The notes beneath the pieces are model-generated. The model saw nothing but the letters and a program-made list of their open reading frames with translations. It was not told where the DNA came from and searched no databases. Source: Niveispirillum cyanobacteriorum (lineage in GTDB: Bacteria > Pseudomonadota > Alphaproteobacteria > Azospirillales > Azospirillaceae). Taken from it: 64,000 nt of DNA. The stretch is taken from assembly GCF_002868735.1 (NCBI RefSeq), contig NZ_CP025611.1, positions 3,118,501-3,182,500 on the forward strand, written 5' to 3'. Positions 16,544-24,727 of this stretch are shown in pieces; position 1 is the first letter of the stretch, and each line of letters starts with the position of its first letter. Position numbers and translations under genes: made by a program.

Positions 16544-16747
16544 TGCCTGTCCCCTTAATTCTTATTGAGGGATTGTCCGAACCGTCATGGGTCGGGCATC
16601 GCGCCGCAACTGACAAGAGGCGAAACATTTCCGTTACAATGAACCGTCATCTTCGCCGAAATTGTCGCGGATCATGTCAACCCAGGACTGGTGGCGATAT
16701 GAAAGGCTCGTTTACACTGCCCTCCCGCACCCATCACCGGACACGCC

Positions 16748-17545
16748 ATGCACGCCGCACACAAGCCCGTTCCCCGTCTGGCTGAGCTTGACATGAAGGC
16801 CCACCGCTATGCCGACAAGGGGGCCTATCAAAAGGAACTGGAAAAATTGCAGGAGAAGATCCTGCATGTGCAGCAGGCCTACTGGCATGGCAAGCGCCGG
16901 GCCGTGATCGTGTTCGAAGGTTGGGATGCTGCCGGCAAGGGTGGGGCCATTCGCCGCCTGACGGAGAACCTGGACCCGCGTGGCGCCCATGTCTGGCCCA
17001 TCACCGCGCCCACGGCAGCCGAACAGGGCCGGCACTATCTGTGGCGCTTCTGGCAGCGTCTGCCCGAACCCGGCACCTTCGCCATTTTCGACCGGTCCTG
17101 GTATGGGCGCGTTCTGGTGGAACGGGTCGAAGGCTTTGCCAAGCCCCACGAATGGCAACGCGCCTATGATGAGATCAACGAGTTCGAACGGCTTTTGACC
17201 GATGATGGCGTGCGCATCGTCAAGCTGTTCATGCACCTGTCACCGGACGAACAGTTGGACCGGTTCAAAGAGCGGCTGAACAATCCCTATAAGCGCTGGA
17301 AACTGACGGCGGAGGACCTGCGCAACCGCGACCGGCGGCCCGCCTATGAGGAGGCGATTGACGAGATGTTCGCCCGGACCAGCACGGATCAGGCACCCTG
17401 GGTCGCCGTGCCCGCCGATGCCAAATGGCATGCCCGCGTGGCCGTGTTGCGCCATGTCGTGGATGCCCTGGCGGCGGGCGTGGACGTGACGCCACCGCCC
17501 CTGGACCCGGCGGTGAAGAAGGCGATGGAGAAGCTGCTGGGTTAA
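16748..17545 (+). CDS. PPK2-family polyphosphate kinase
   Basis: 265 residues. Catalyses phosphoryl transfer between polyphosphate and nucleotides in the cytoplasm. Walker A is GWDAAGKGGAIRRL (about residues 58-71), Walker B is FDRSWYGRVLVERVEG, and the lid contains the NNPYKRWKLTAEDLRNRDRR segment typical of the family. This single-domain form resembles class I PPK2 enzymes, which usually phosphorylate nucleoside diphosphates; substrate class cannot be fixed by eye. There is no strong Shine-Dalgarno, and it stands alone between dcp (divergent) and a REP-like repeat pair. Confidence 0.92.
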   Translation: MHAAHKPVPRLAELDMKAHRYADKGAYQKELEKLQEKILHVQQAYWHGKRRAVIVFEGWDAAGKGGAIRRLTENLDPRGAHVWPITAPTAAEQGRHYLWRFWQRLPEPGTFAIFDRSWYGRVLVERVEGFAKPHEWQRAYDEINEFERLLTDDGVRIVKLFMHLSPDEQLDRFKERLNNPYKRWKLTAEDLRNRDRRPAYEEAIDEMFARTSTDQAPWVAVPADAKWHARVAVLRHVVDALAAGVDVTPPPLDPAVKKAMEKLLG

Positions 17546-17570
17546 GGGGGCTTTACCTCTTGTGTAACTC

Positions 17571-17701
17571 CCCTCGTCATCCCGGCGGAAGCCGGGACCC
17601 AGGGGTCAAGCGCCCGACTTGTCAGCAGTGCCGATCCAGGCAGCATCAACGGTTGGTCCTGTGGCTCCTGGGTCCCGGCTTCCGCCGGGATGACGAGGGG
17701 G
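17571..17701. repeat. REP-like inverted repeat pair, copy 1
   Basis: A left arm of about 35 bp (17571-17605, containing GTCATCCCGGCGGAAGCCGG) is matched by its near-exact reverse complement at 17666-17700 around a spacer of about 60 bp. A second pair with the same arm consensus lies at 45029-45155. This sequence type (TCATCCCGGCGAAAGCCGGGA) is a widespread dispersed repeat in proteobacterial genomes. Confidence 0.85.
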
Positions 17702-17736
17702 GGGGCCGTTCAATACCCTGCATCAGCGGGAAAAGC

Positions 17737-18060
17737 CTATGACCCCTTCTTGTCCACCGGCGTTGCGTCGGCGGCGCGGCGGGTACGCTGCCAGGCGTCC
17801 AGGGTCCGGCGCAGATTGGCGGCGGCTTCCCGCTGCAAGGCGGTGCGACCGGCGGCGGGATTGTTGAACGCCGTCTCCAGCTCCTCCTGCTCCGCCAGAC
17901 AGGCCTCATAGCTCAACAGCGCATTGCGGTCGCTGTCGATCCTGTCGGCATGGCCGCTCTGGATACCGCCATCAATCCGAGGGAGGGTGCAGGGACCCGC
18001 AAAGGCAGGGCCGGCCACCAGCAGAGCGGTCAGGGCGAGGGTGCAGGATTTGGTGGACAT
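17737..18060 (-). CDS. Small secreted protein, function unknown
   Basis: 107 residues with a clear signal peptide (MSTKSCTLALTALLVAGPAFA, about 21 residues) and a mature part starting GPCTLPRIDGG. The rest is polar and helical, with SYEACLAEQEELETAFNNPA and LQREAAANLRRTLDAWQRTRR, a low-complexity Ala/Arg/Glu pattern that could form a coiled coil. Two Cys (one near each end of the mature N-terminal half) could form a disulphide. The start at 18060 is chosen because it begins the signal peptide. No family recognised. Confidence 0.6.
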   Translation of the reverse strand: MSTKSCTLALTALLVAGPAFAGPCTLPRIDGGIQSGHADRIDSDRNALLSYEACLAEQEELETAFNNPAAGRTALQREAAANLRRTLDAWQRTRRAADATPVDKKGS

Positions 18061-18215
18061 GCGGATACCCGATGGAGGGTCGCGACAGGAATGATAACAG
18101 CGGCCATTACCCCTGTGCATCGCCTTGAGAGTCGCATGAATGCGCAGGCCATGACAGTGCCTATTTCACACCGAAAGGTTATAGCGCCAACTTCGGCACG
18201 CGTGCGGAAAATGCC

Positions 18216-18728
18216 TCAGCCACGCCGGCCCGCACCACGCAGGGCAACAGCCAGGGTGGTTGCCGTGCTTTCGGCATCGCGCGGCACGATCACCATACCA
18301 TCGGCGGCGGCGGCCAGACCGGCATGATCGGCGGGGCCCGGCTGGTCGGCCAGGATCACGTCCCAGGAACTGGCGGCCTTGCGCAGCACCTGTACCGCGC
18401 GCGACGGGGTGGGGACCAGCGTTACCTCGCACCCATACCCGTCCAGTTCCAGGATCAGGGCATCGGCATCTTCAGAGGCCGACACCATCAGCACCCGCAC
18501 CGCCGCCTCACGCCGGCTGGACGGGATGCGTTCGGCCAGTTCCATGGCCTGACGGCCTGCCCTCTGGATCTGGCGGGCGAACTCACGCTGCGGCCCGTCG
18601 GGCAGGTCAGACTCCAGGAAGGAAGCGAAGCCCAGCAGGGCGTTCAGCGCATTGACGAGGTCATGGCGCAGCCCGCGCGGCAGGCCATTGGCCTCCAGTG
18701 CGGGGGTTTGCGCGTCATCAGCGGGCAA
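18216..18728 (-). CDS. Histidine-kinase-like protein lacking an ATPase domain
   Basis: 170 residues. The N-terminal part has an H-box-like segment RHDLVNALNALLGFASFLE with the candidate phospho-acceptor His22, followed by a second helix (QREFARQIQRAGRQAMELAERI), as in HisKA/HPt dimerisation domains. Instead of a HATPase domain, residues 77-168 form a receiver-like alternation (VRVLMVSASEDADALILELDGYGCEVTLV, WDVILADQP) with incomplete acidic residues. It starts within the last 11 bases of the upstream response-regulator gene, so the two are translationally coupled. It may be a phosphotransfer or phosphatase partner rather than a kinase. Confidence 0.6.
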   Translation of the reverse strand: MPADDAQTPALEANGLPRGLRHDLVNALNALLGFASFLESDLPDGPQREFARQIQRAGRQAMELAERIPSSRREAAVRVLMVSASEDADALILELDGYGCEVTLVPTPSRAVQVLRKAASSWDVILADQPGPADHAGLAAAADGMVIVPRDAESTATTLAVALRGAGRRG

Positions 18729-19338
18729 GGCCCAGCTCCACGGCGCGCATGGCGGCCTGCGTGCGGTTCTTGGCGCCCAGCTTCCGGCACAGGCCCCGGA
18801 TATGCAGCTTCACTGTCACCTCCTCAAGGTCCAGTGCGCGGGCGATCTCCTTGTTGGACTGACCCTTCAGCAGGAAGTCCAGCACCTCACGCTCGCGCCG
18901 GGTGAAGGTGCTGTTGAGCGCATTGCCGTCCGACGCCATGGCGCTTTCGGCCAGATTATCGGGCATAAAGGTCTCGCCTGCGGCCATGCGCTGCACGGCC
19001 TGCAACAGGATGGACCCCGGCAGCGTCTTGGGCAGGAAGCCCACGGCGCCGTGGGCCATGGCCAGACGGATATCCTCGTTCTTGGCCTCGCCCGACATCA
19101 GGGCGATCTTCAGCGATGGGTAGCGTTCGCGCAGGCGGACAAGACCGTTCAGCCCGTTCATGCCGGGCATGCGCAGATCCAGCAGCAGAATGTCGAACGG
19201 CGCCCCGTCATCCAGGACCTTCAACGCCTCGCTGACCGTGCCCACGCCCTGGACGAAAGTGCCCGGCGCCTCACGCTCGAAATGCGAGCGCAGGGCATCA
19301 CGCAGAAGGTCATGATCGTCGGCAATCAGCAGGCGCAT
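18718..19338 (-). CDS. NarL/LuxR-family response regulator
   Basis: 206 residues. Receiver domain 1-120 has the acidic pair in LLIADDHDLL, the phospho-acceptor Asp54 in LLLDLRMPGMNG, Ser in ALMSGE and Lys in GFLPKTLP. The C-terminal LuxR HTH (about 140-206) reads FTRREREVLDFLLKGQSNKE and EVTVKLHIRGLCRKLGAKNR. It is a cytoplasmic transcription factor controlled by phosphorylation. The downstream overlapping gene encodes an unusual kinase-like protein without an ATPase domain, so the true kinase may lie elsewhere. The 5' flank faces the rho leader. Confidence 0.92.
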   Translation of the reverse strand: MRLLIADDHDLLRDALRSHFEREAPGTFVQGVGTVSEALKVLDDGAPFDILLLDLRMPGMNGLNGLVRLRERYPSLKIALMSGEAKNEDIRLAMAHGAVGFLPKTLPGSILLQAVQRMAAGETFMPDNLAESAMASDGNALNSTFTRREREVLDFLLKGQSNKEIARALDLEEVTVKLHIRGLCRKLGAKNRTQAAMRAVELGLAR

Positions 19339-19870
19339 GTTTTTCTGCCCAAGGAGTTCACGTTAACGCCTCAATATTACAGCAACGGGCGATTGCGCAT
19401 AGCCCCCTGTTTGGTCCACCACCGGAATAGGTGCCCTTAGCCTATGACCTTAAGCCGCAGGGGTATGGCAAATGGCCCCTGCTGTTTTGTTTTGACTTGG
19501 CCGCCCGGCTGGGATAACGGTTTGAGCAGGTGAAAGGTGATGCCGTTCGCCGGGGTGTCTTGGCATATCCCCGTCCTTTCCGGACTGCCGCAGGGTGGGC
19601 CGGCGCGAATCGCCGAAAGCAGGTTCTACCCGAACCGCCTTCGACAAGGGCCATTACCGGGGTTGGTTTCCCGACCGTCCCTACCGCTTCACCCACCGCC
19701 CCCCTCCCTTTTCAGGTCATTCGTCCAAAGCGAAGTCCCGTACTTCCGGCCCCTGGTTCCGATTCCGTTGCCGAACCTTGGCCGTGATCCCGCCCCAATC
19801 GGGGCGCATCCATGGGGGTGCCGCCCCCGTTCCCGCAACCGGCCGTATGGCCGACCGACAGCCAGATCCG
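19339..19870. other. Rho leader and divergent promoter region
   Basis: A 532-base region without a recognisable gene, between the divergent response regulator and rho. It holds a candidate attenuator hairpin at 19457-19493 and two short GC hairpins just before rho (CCCC-AATC-GGGG near 19791 and GGGGG-TGCCG-CCCCC near 19814). Reading frames through it are compositionally unlike genes. Long leaders with autoregulation by Rho itself are known for rho genes, so this is probably mostly rho 5' UTR. Confidence 0.5.
19457..19493 (+). terminator. Candidate attenuator hairpin in the rho leader
   Basis: GCAGGGG / CCCCTGC arms (19457-19463, 19476-19482) are followed by TGTTTTGTTTT. No gene ends upstream on this strand, so if transcribed it would act as a leader attenuator. 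The stem is only 7 bp. Confidence 0.35.
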
Positions 19871-21139
19871 ATGAATCTCCAGGAACTCAAGGCCAAAACC
19901 CCCGCCGAGCTGCTCGCCTTTGCTGAAGAGCTGCAGATCGAGAATGCCGGCACCCTGCGTAAGCAGGACATGATGTTCGCCATCCTGAAGCAGCTGGCCG
20001 ACAATGACGTGCCGATCTATGGCGAAGGCGTGCTGGAGGTGCTGCCCGACGGGTTCGGCTTCCTGCGCTCACCCGAAGCCAACTATCTGCCCGGCCCCGA
20101 CGATATCTACATCTCCCCGTCCCAGGTGAAGCGCTTCGGCCTGCGCACCGGCGACACGGTGGAGGGTCAGATCCGGGCGCCCAAGGATGGCGAGCGGTAC
20201 TTTGCCCTGCTGAAGGTCAACACCATCAATTTTGACCACCCGGACAAGGTGCGTCACCGCATCAATTTCGACAATCTGACCCCGCTTTACCCGGATGAAC
20301 GGCTGAAGCTGGAGGTCGAGGTCGATAATAGCGGCAAGGGCCGCAAGGACATGACCACCCGCGTCATCGACCTTGTCGCCCCCCTGGGTAAGGGGCAGCG
20401 CGCCCTGATCGTGGCGCCGCCGCGCACCGGTAAGACGGTGATGCTGCAGAACATCGCCCATTCCATCGCCACCAACCACCCGGAAGTCTATCTGATCGTT
20501 CTGCTGATCGATGAACGTCCGGAAGAAGTGACCGACATGGCCCGCTCCGTGCGCGGTGAGGTGGTGTCGTCCACCTTCGACGAGCCGGCGACCCGCCATG
20601 TGCAGGTGACGGAGATGGTGCTGGAGAAGGCCAAGCGTCTGGTCGAGCACAAGCGCGACGTGGTGATCCTGCTGGACAGCATCACCCGCCTGGGCCGCGC
20701 CTATAACACTGTGGTTCCCTCGTCGGGCAAGGTGCTGACCGGTGGTGTTGACGCCAACGCTTTGCAGCGCCCCAAGCGCTTCTTCGGTGCCGCCCGCAAT
20801 ATCGAGGAGGGCGGCTCGCTTACCATCATCGCCACCGCCCTGATCGATACCGGCAGCCGCATGGACGAGGTGATCTTCGAAGAGTTCAAGGGCACGGGTA
20901 ACAGCGAAATTGTCCTTGACCGCAAGCTGTCCGACAAGCGCATCTTCCCGGCCCTGGATATCCAGAAGTCGGGCACCCGCAAGGAAGACCTGCTGGTCGA
21001 CAAGGGCGCCATGGCCAAGATGTGGATTCTGCGCCGTATCCTGAACCCGATGGGTCCGCAGGACGCTGTCGAGTTCCTGGTCGACAAGCTGAAACAGTCG
21101 AAGACCAACAACGATTTCTTCGACAGCATGAACCAGTAA
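19871..21139 (+). CDS. rho: Transcription termination factor Rho
   Basis: 422-residue hexameric RNA-dependent ATPase/helicase that ends transcription at Rho-dependent sites. The N-terminal Rho domain ([20 protein letters not shown]), the cold-shock-type RNA-binding domain with DGFGFLRSP, and the RecA-like core with P-loop [10 protein letters not shown], Walker [12 protein letters not shown], the Q-loop/R-loop region and [15 protein letters not shown] are all present. Length is as expected. An in-frame ATG 24 bases upstream (19847) would add MADRQPDP; neither start has a strong ribosome site. A terminator follows at 21161. Confidence 0.97.
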   Translation: MNLQELKAKTPAELLAFAEELQIENAGTLRKQDMMFAILKQLADNDVPIYGEGVLEVLPDGFGFLRSPEANYLPGPDDIYISPSQVKRFGLRTGDTVEGQIRAPKDGERYFALLKVNTINFDHPDKVRHRINFDNLTPLYPDERLKLEVEVDNSGKGRKDMTTRVIDLVAPLGKGQRALIVAPPRTGKTVMLQNIAHSIATNHPEVYLIVLLIDERPEEVTDMARSVRGEVVSSTFDEPATRHVQVTEMVLEKAKRLVEHKRDVVILLDSITRLGRAYNTVVPSSGKVLTGGVDANALQRPKRFFGAARNIEEGGSLTIIATALIDTGSRMDEVIFEEFKGTGNSEIVLDRKLSDKRIFPALDIQKSGTRKEDLLVDKGAMAKMWILRRILNPMGPQDAVEFLVDKLKQSKTNNDFFDSMNQ

Positions 21140-21160
21140 GGGGCTTGGCCCACCGTTTGG

Positions 21161-21196
21161 AAAAGGCCGCCGCCGGGCAACCGGGGCGGCCTTTTT
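21161..21196 (+). terminator. Intrinsic terminator after rho
   Basis: AAAGGCCGCC pairs with GGCGGCCTTT around an inner CCGG/CCGG stem, ending in TTTTT. It begins 21 bases after the rho stop codon. Confidence 0.85.
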
Positions 21197-21595
21197 CATG
21201 GGCTGGGGAAGGGGTAACGGCGACATCTGCTGACTTCCGCCGCCTTTTCTCCTATCATCCCCCGATCAAGTCCCAACCCACGCTCAGCGCAATTCGGAGC
21301 CGCCGGCTTTCGGCGTTCGGCTCCTCGTGTCTCCTGAAACATCCCCTGTTTTTGTGTTGCACGGCGTTGCATGGACCGGGGAAGAGCGGGGGCTGACCAT
21401 GCCGCTCCCACCGAAGCCATAGACCATTTCATAGACCGGGTGACCGCCATCACGGCGGACCGCCGCGCAAATGGATAGGGTGGCTGAAATTGATCATGTC
21501 GCCATTGAAATGTCATGGAACCGGCGCATGATCACATCGTTGCCTCGTGGAACCGCGTATGCAGGCCCTCAAGGGGCCCGGACAGGAGGACGCCC
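21197..21595. other. 399-base region without a recognised gene
   Basis: Between the rho terminator and the small protein at 21596. The most notable structure is a stem-loop at about 21296-21324 (GGAGCCGCCG with CGGCG and CGGCTCC arms). No T-run follows it. Reverse-strand frames here are Arg-rich and look random. It could hold the promoter and leader of the downstream small gene or a small RNA, but nothing specific was recognised. Confidence 0.4.
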
Positions 21596-21799
21596 ATGGA
21601 AAACAATGATTTGATGCTTGATGATACCCTGCTTGGCGAGGTCAGCCTTGGTGAGCTTCTGTCCGACCCCATCGCCCTGCTGCTGATGGATCGTGATGGT
21701 GTGATGCCAGAGGATGTGCTGCGCATTGTCCGCGTCACAGCGGGACGGATCGCCAGCAATGATTGCGGTCCCGTCGGTGCGGCCATATCGGCCGCCTGA
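21596..21799 (+). CDS. Small acidic protein of unknown function
   Basis: 67 residues: MENNDLMLDDTLLGEVSLGE..., then a segment SDPIALLLMDRDGVMPEDVL that reads as an amphipathic helix preceding RIVRVTAGRIASNDCG. The ATG at 21596 follows an excellent ribosome site (AGGAGG, spacing about 7), which is the main reason to believe in this small gene; an upstream ATG at 21515 has none. The N-terminal half is acidic and Leu-rich. No homologous family is known to me; it might be a small regulatory or adaptor protein. It precedes pepF by about 100 bases. Confidence 0.6.
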   Translation: MENNDLMLDDTLLGEVSLGELLSDPIALLLMDRDGVMPEDVLRIVRVTAGRIASNDCGPVGAAISAA

Positions 21800-21903
21800 C
21801 CTTTTGCACCTGATATGACGGACGGGGCGGTCGCCCGTCCGATTGAACTGCCGCTGCCCCCGTGCCATATGCAATTGTGAGATTGCAATGCCGGAGGGGT
21901 ATC

Positions 21904-23703
21904 GTGCCCGACAGCCTGAACCATGCCGACCTGGGCGAATTGCCCGCCTGGGACCTGTCCGACCTGTATGCCGGGCCCGACTGCCCGGCATTAGCAGCCG
22001 ACCTGACCCAGGCGGAGGCTGATGCCGCCGCCTTTGCCGAACGCTATCAGGGCAAGCTGGCGGGGTTGAGCGGGGCTGAACTGGCCCAGGCAATTGCCGA
22101 TTATGAGAAGCTGGATGAGGTTCTGTCGAAGGTCATGTCCTTCGCGGGCCTTCTCTATGCCTCCAATATGGCCGATCCCAATATTGGCCGCTTCTATCAG
22201 GGGATGAGCGAGCGGGTGACGGGCATTTCCGTCCATCTGCTGTTCTTCACGCTGGAGATCAACCGGCTTGAGGATGCGGCCCTGGAGGCCAAGCTGGCCA
22301 GCCCGGCCCTGGCCGCCTACAGCCCCTTCCTGCGCGATACCCGCATCTTCCGCCCGCATCAGCTATCGGACGAGTTGGAAAAGCTGCTGCATGAGAAGTA
22401 CGTGGCGGGCCGTGCCGCCTGGACCCGGCTGTTCGACGAACATCTGGCCGACCTGCGCTTCCCCGTCCGGGGGGAGGAACTGACATCGGCCCAGGCCCTC
22501 AACCTGCTTTCCTCCACCGATCCTGTTATCCGCAAGGAAGCGGCGCAGGTGCTGGGCGAGGTGCTGGGGAAGAACCAGCGTACCTTTGCCCACATCATGA
22601 ACACGCTGATCAAGGATAAGGAGATCGAGGATCGCTGGCGGCACTATGCCAACCCCTGGTCATCCCGCAACCTGGCCAATCAGGTGGAGGATGAGGTGGT
22701 GGACGCGCTGCTCTCCTCTGTCCGTGCCGCCTATCCGCGCCTGTCCCACCGTTACTATGCGCTGAAGGCTAAATGGTTCGGGCAGGATAAGCTGGATTAC
22801 TGGGACCGCAACGCGCCGCTGCCCGGCGATGATGATCAGAAGATCCCGTGGAACGAGGCCAAGCGCATCGTGCGCGACGCCTATGCCCGCTTCAGCCCGC
22901 GCATGGCGGAGATCGGTCAGGAGTTCTTCGACAATCCCTGGATCGATGTGCCGCCGCGTCCGGGCAAGAATCCCGGCGCCTTCGCGCACCCGGTGGTGCC
23001 CTCGGCCCATCCCTACCTGCTGCTGAACTATATGGGCCGCACGCGCGATGTGATGACGCTGGCGCATGAGCTGGGCCATGGCGTGCATCAGTATCTGTGC
23101 CGCGAACAGGGTCACTTGCAGGCCTCCACACCGCTGACATTGGCTGAAACCGCGTCGGTGTTCGGGGAGATGCTGACCTTCCGCGGCCTGCTGGATGCCA
23201 CCACCGATCCCAAGAAGCGCAAGGCGCTGCTGGCCGGCAAGGTGGAGGACATGATCAACACCGTCGTCCGCCAGATCGCGTTTTATCAGTTCGAACGCAA
23301 GCTGCACACGGAACGGCGTGAGGGCGAGCTGTCAGCCGAGCGGATTGCCGATATCTGGATGGAGGTGCAGACCGAAAGCTTAGGCCCGGCCTTCCGCTGG
23401 GAAGACAGCTACCGGCCCTACTGGACCTATATCGGGCATTTCGTCCACTCGCCCTTTTATGTCTACGCCTACGCCTTCGGCGACTGTCTGGTGAACAGCC
23501 TGTATGCGGCGTACCAGGAGGCGGCGGCCAAGGGTGAGGGCGCGGCGTTTGCCGACAAGTATATGCAAATGCTGTCGGCGGCGGGCACGCTCCACCATAC
23601 CGACCTGCTGGCCCCGTTCGGGCTTGACCTGAAGGACCCGTCCTTCTGGAACAAGGGTCTGGGTCTGCTGGACAGCTTCATTACCGAGCTGGAAGGGCTG
23701 TGA
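21904..23703 (+). CDS. pepF: M3-family oligoendopeptidase F
   Basis: 599-residue cytoplasmic metallo-endopeptidase that cleaves short peptides. The zinc site is LAHELGHGVHQ with His388, Glu389 and His392, and the third ligand lies in the following LAETASVFGEML segment, as in PepF. A GTG start at 21904 is proposed: GGAGGGG lies 5-8 bases upstream, and the product then begins MPDSLNHADLGELPAWDLSD, as in relatives. The ATG at 21862 lacks a ribosome site. With the exported Dcp and the peptide-binding proteins, it completes a plausible peptide-use set. Confidence 0.94.
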   Translation: MPDSLNHADLGELPAWDLSDLYAGPDCPALAADLTQAEADAAAFAERYQGKLAGLSGAELAQAIADYEKLDEVLSKVMSFAGLLYASNMADPNIGRFYQGMSERVTGISVHLLFFTLEINRLEDAALEAKLASPALAAYSPFLRDTRIFRPHQLSDELEKLLHEKYVAGRAAWTRLFDEHLADLRFPVRGEELTSAQALNLLSSTDPVIRKEAAQVLGEVLGKNQRTFAHIMNTLIKDKEIEDRWRHYANPWSSRNLANQVEDEVVDALLSSVRAAYPRLSHRYYALKAKWFGQDKLDYWDRNAPLPGDDDQKIPWNEAKRIVRDAYARFSPRMAEIGQEFFDNPWIDVPPRPGKNPGAFAHPVVPSAHPYLLLNYMGRTRDVMTLAHELGHGVHQYLCREQGHLQASTPLTLAETASVFGEMLTFRGLLDATTDPKKRKALLAGKVEDMINTVVRQIAFYQFERKLHTERREGELSAERIADIWMEVQTESLGPAFRWEDSYRPYWTYIGHFVHSPFYVYAYAFGDCLVNSLYAAYQEAAAKGEGAAFADKYMQMLSAAGTLHHTDLLAPFGLDLKDPSFWNKGLGLLDSFITELEGL

Positions 23704-23749
23704 GGTCATAGCGGAGGCATGAGGGGAACCTCATGCCTCCCGTACATCC

Positions 23750-24589
23750 TTACTTCTTCAGGCCGATCTCACGCAGGCGCTGATCCAGATATTGACCGGC
23801 CGTCAGCTCATCCGAGAGGGGGGCGTCGGGGCGGGGATGCAGGAACAGCGGCATGGAATAGCGGGAGACATTATGTTCCGGCGGCGGGTTCACCACGCGG
23901 TGGGTCGTCGCCGGGAAATACCCGCCCGACGCCAGTTTCAGCATGTCGCCAGCATTGACGGCGATCATCCCGGCATCACAGGGCACGTCGTGCCAGTTTC
24001 CGGCAGTGTCCTGGGCCTGCAGCCCCGGCTCGCTTCCCGTCACCAGCAGGGTGATCAGGTTGATATCCTCATGCGCCGCGGCGCGCACGGCCCCCGGCTC
24101 ATACCCCTCGCCGATGGGCGGGTAATGCAGGACGCGGAACAGGGTGCTGGTCGAGCCATCCATCATGTTGGGCAGCGGCTGCTTGAAGCTGTTGCGCAGG
24201 TCCTCGGGCACATTGTCCTGGATCCAGTTCAGCAAGGTCAGGCCCATGGCGGACAGATCGGCATACATCCGGTCGGTCGCGTCCTTTACCTGCGGCGGCA
24301 GGCGGCGGCCCGGATAGACATGGTAGAATTCCTTCAGGTCCTTGACGGCGCTGTCCTTGGCGTTTTCCGACTTGAACGGGAAATAGCCGTCCTGGATTTC
24401 CGGGTCGAACGTGTACTCGTGCTTGCCGTCCCAGGCGAAGAAACCGGACCAGACCTTGTACAGGTCCTGGATCAGGGCAGTGTCGATGCTGTGGTTGCGC
24501 AGGACGGCGAAGCCGGTTTCGCGCAGCGAGGTGACGAACTGCTGTGCGGCATCGGGCGCCCGGTAATCCACGGTGGCGATATTGAACAT
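23750..24589 (-). CDS. 2-oxoglutarate/Fe(II)-dependent oxygenase (isopenicillin N synthase-like)
   Basis: 279 residues with the non-haem dioxygenase jelly roll. The iron triad is visible as His and Asp in AAHEDINLITLL and His in THRVVNPP, with the 2-oxoglutarate-binding Arg in SRYSMPLFLHP. The N-terminal segment ETGFAVLRNHSIDTALIQDL is the DIOX_N part. Such enzymes hydroxylate or desaturate small molecules; the substrate is unknown. Convergent with pepF and divergent from the patatin gene. The start at 24589 gives the usual N-terminus (MFNIATVDY). Confidence 0.88.
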   Translation of the reverse strand: MFNIATVDYRAPDAAQQFVTSLRETGFAVLRNHSIDTALIQDLYKVWSGFFAWDGKHEYTFDPEIQDGYFPFKSENAKDSAVKDLKEFYHVYPGRRLPPQVKDATDRMYADLSAMGLTLLNWIQDNVPEDLRNSFKQPLPNMMDGSTSTLFRVLHYPPIGEGYEPGAVRAAAHEDINLITLLVTGSEPGLQAQDTAGNWHDVPCDAGMIAVNAGDMLKLASGGYFPATTHRVVNPPPEHNVSRYSMPLFLHPRPDAPLSDELTAGQYLDQRLREIGLKK

Positions 24590-24727
24590 GGGTCTGTTGC
24601 CTTAGGCCTGATGTTTATGTGTATGGCTTGGTTCCTATCATCACGTTGCCACGCCCCGCGTCAATAGGCGGCCCCTTGCCGGAATGTCGCGCGCTGCCTA
24701 TGTTGCGGCGCGATAGACCCTTTAACC

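Noticed and set aside
17571-17701. CRISPR-like or transposon-end interpretation of the inverted pair
   Set aside because: There is a single inverted pair rather than spaced direct repeats, and no transposase nearby; it fits a REP-like element.
19595-19870. N-terminal extension of the rho frame
   Set aside because: Arg/Pro-rich, unlike any Rho N-terminus; rho proper starts at 19871 (or 19847).
21196-21516. 106-codon reverse frame after rho
   Set aside because: Runs into the rho terminator, Arg/Ala-rich, with no ribosome site or motif.
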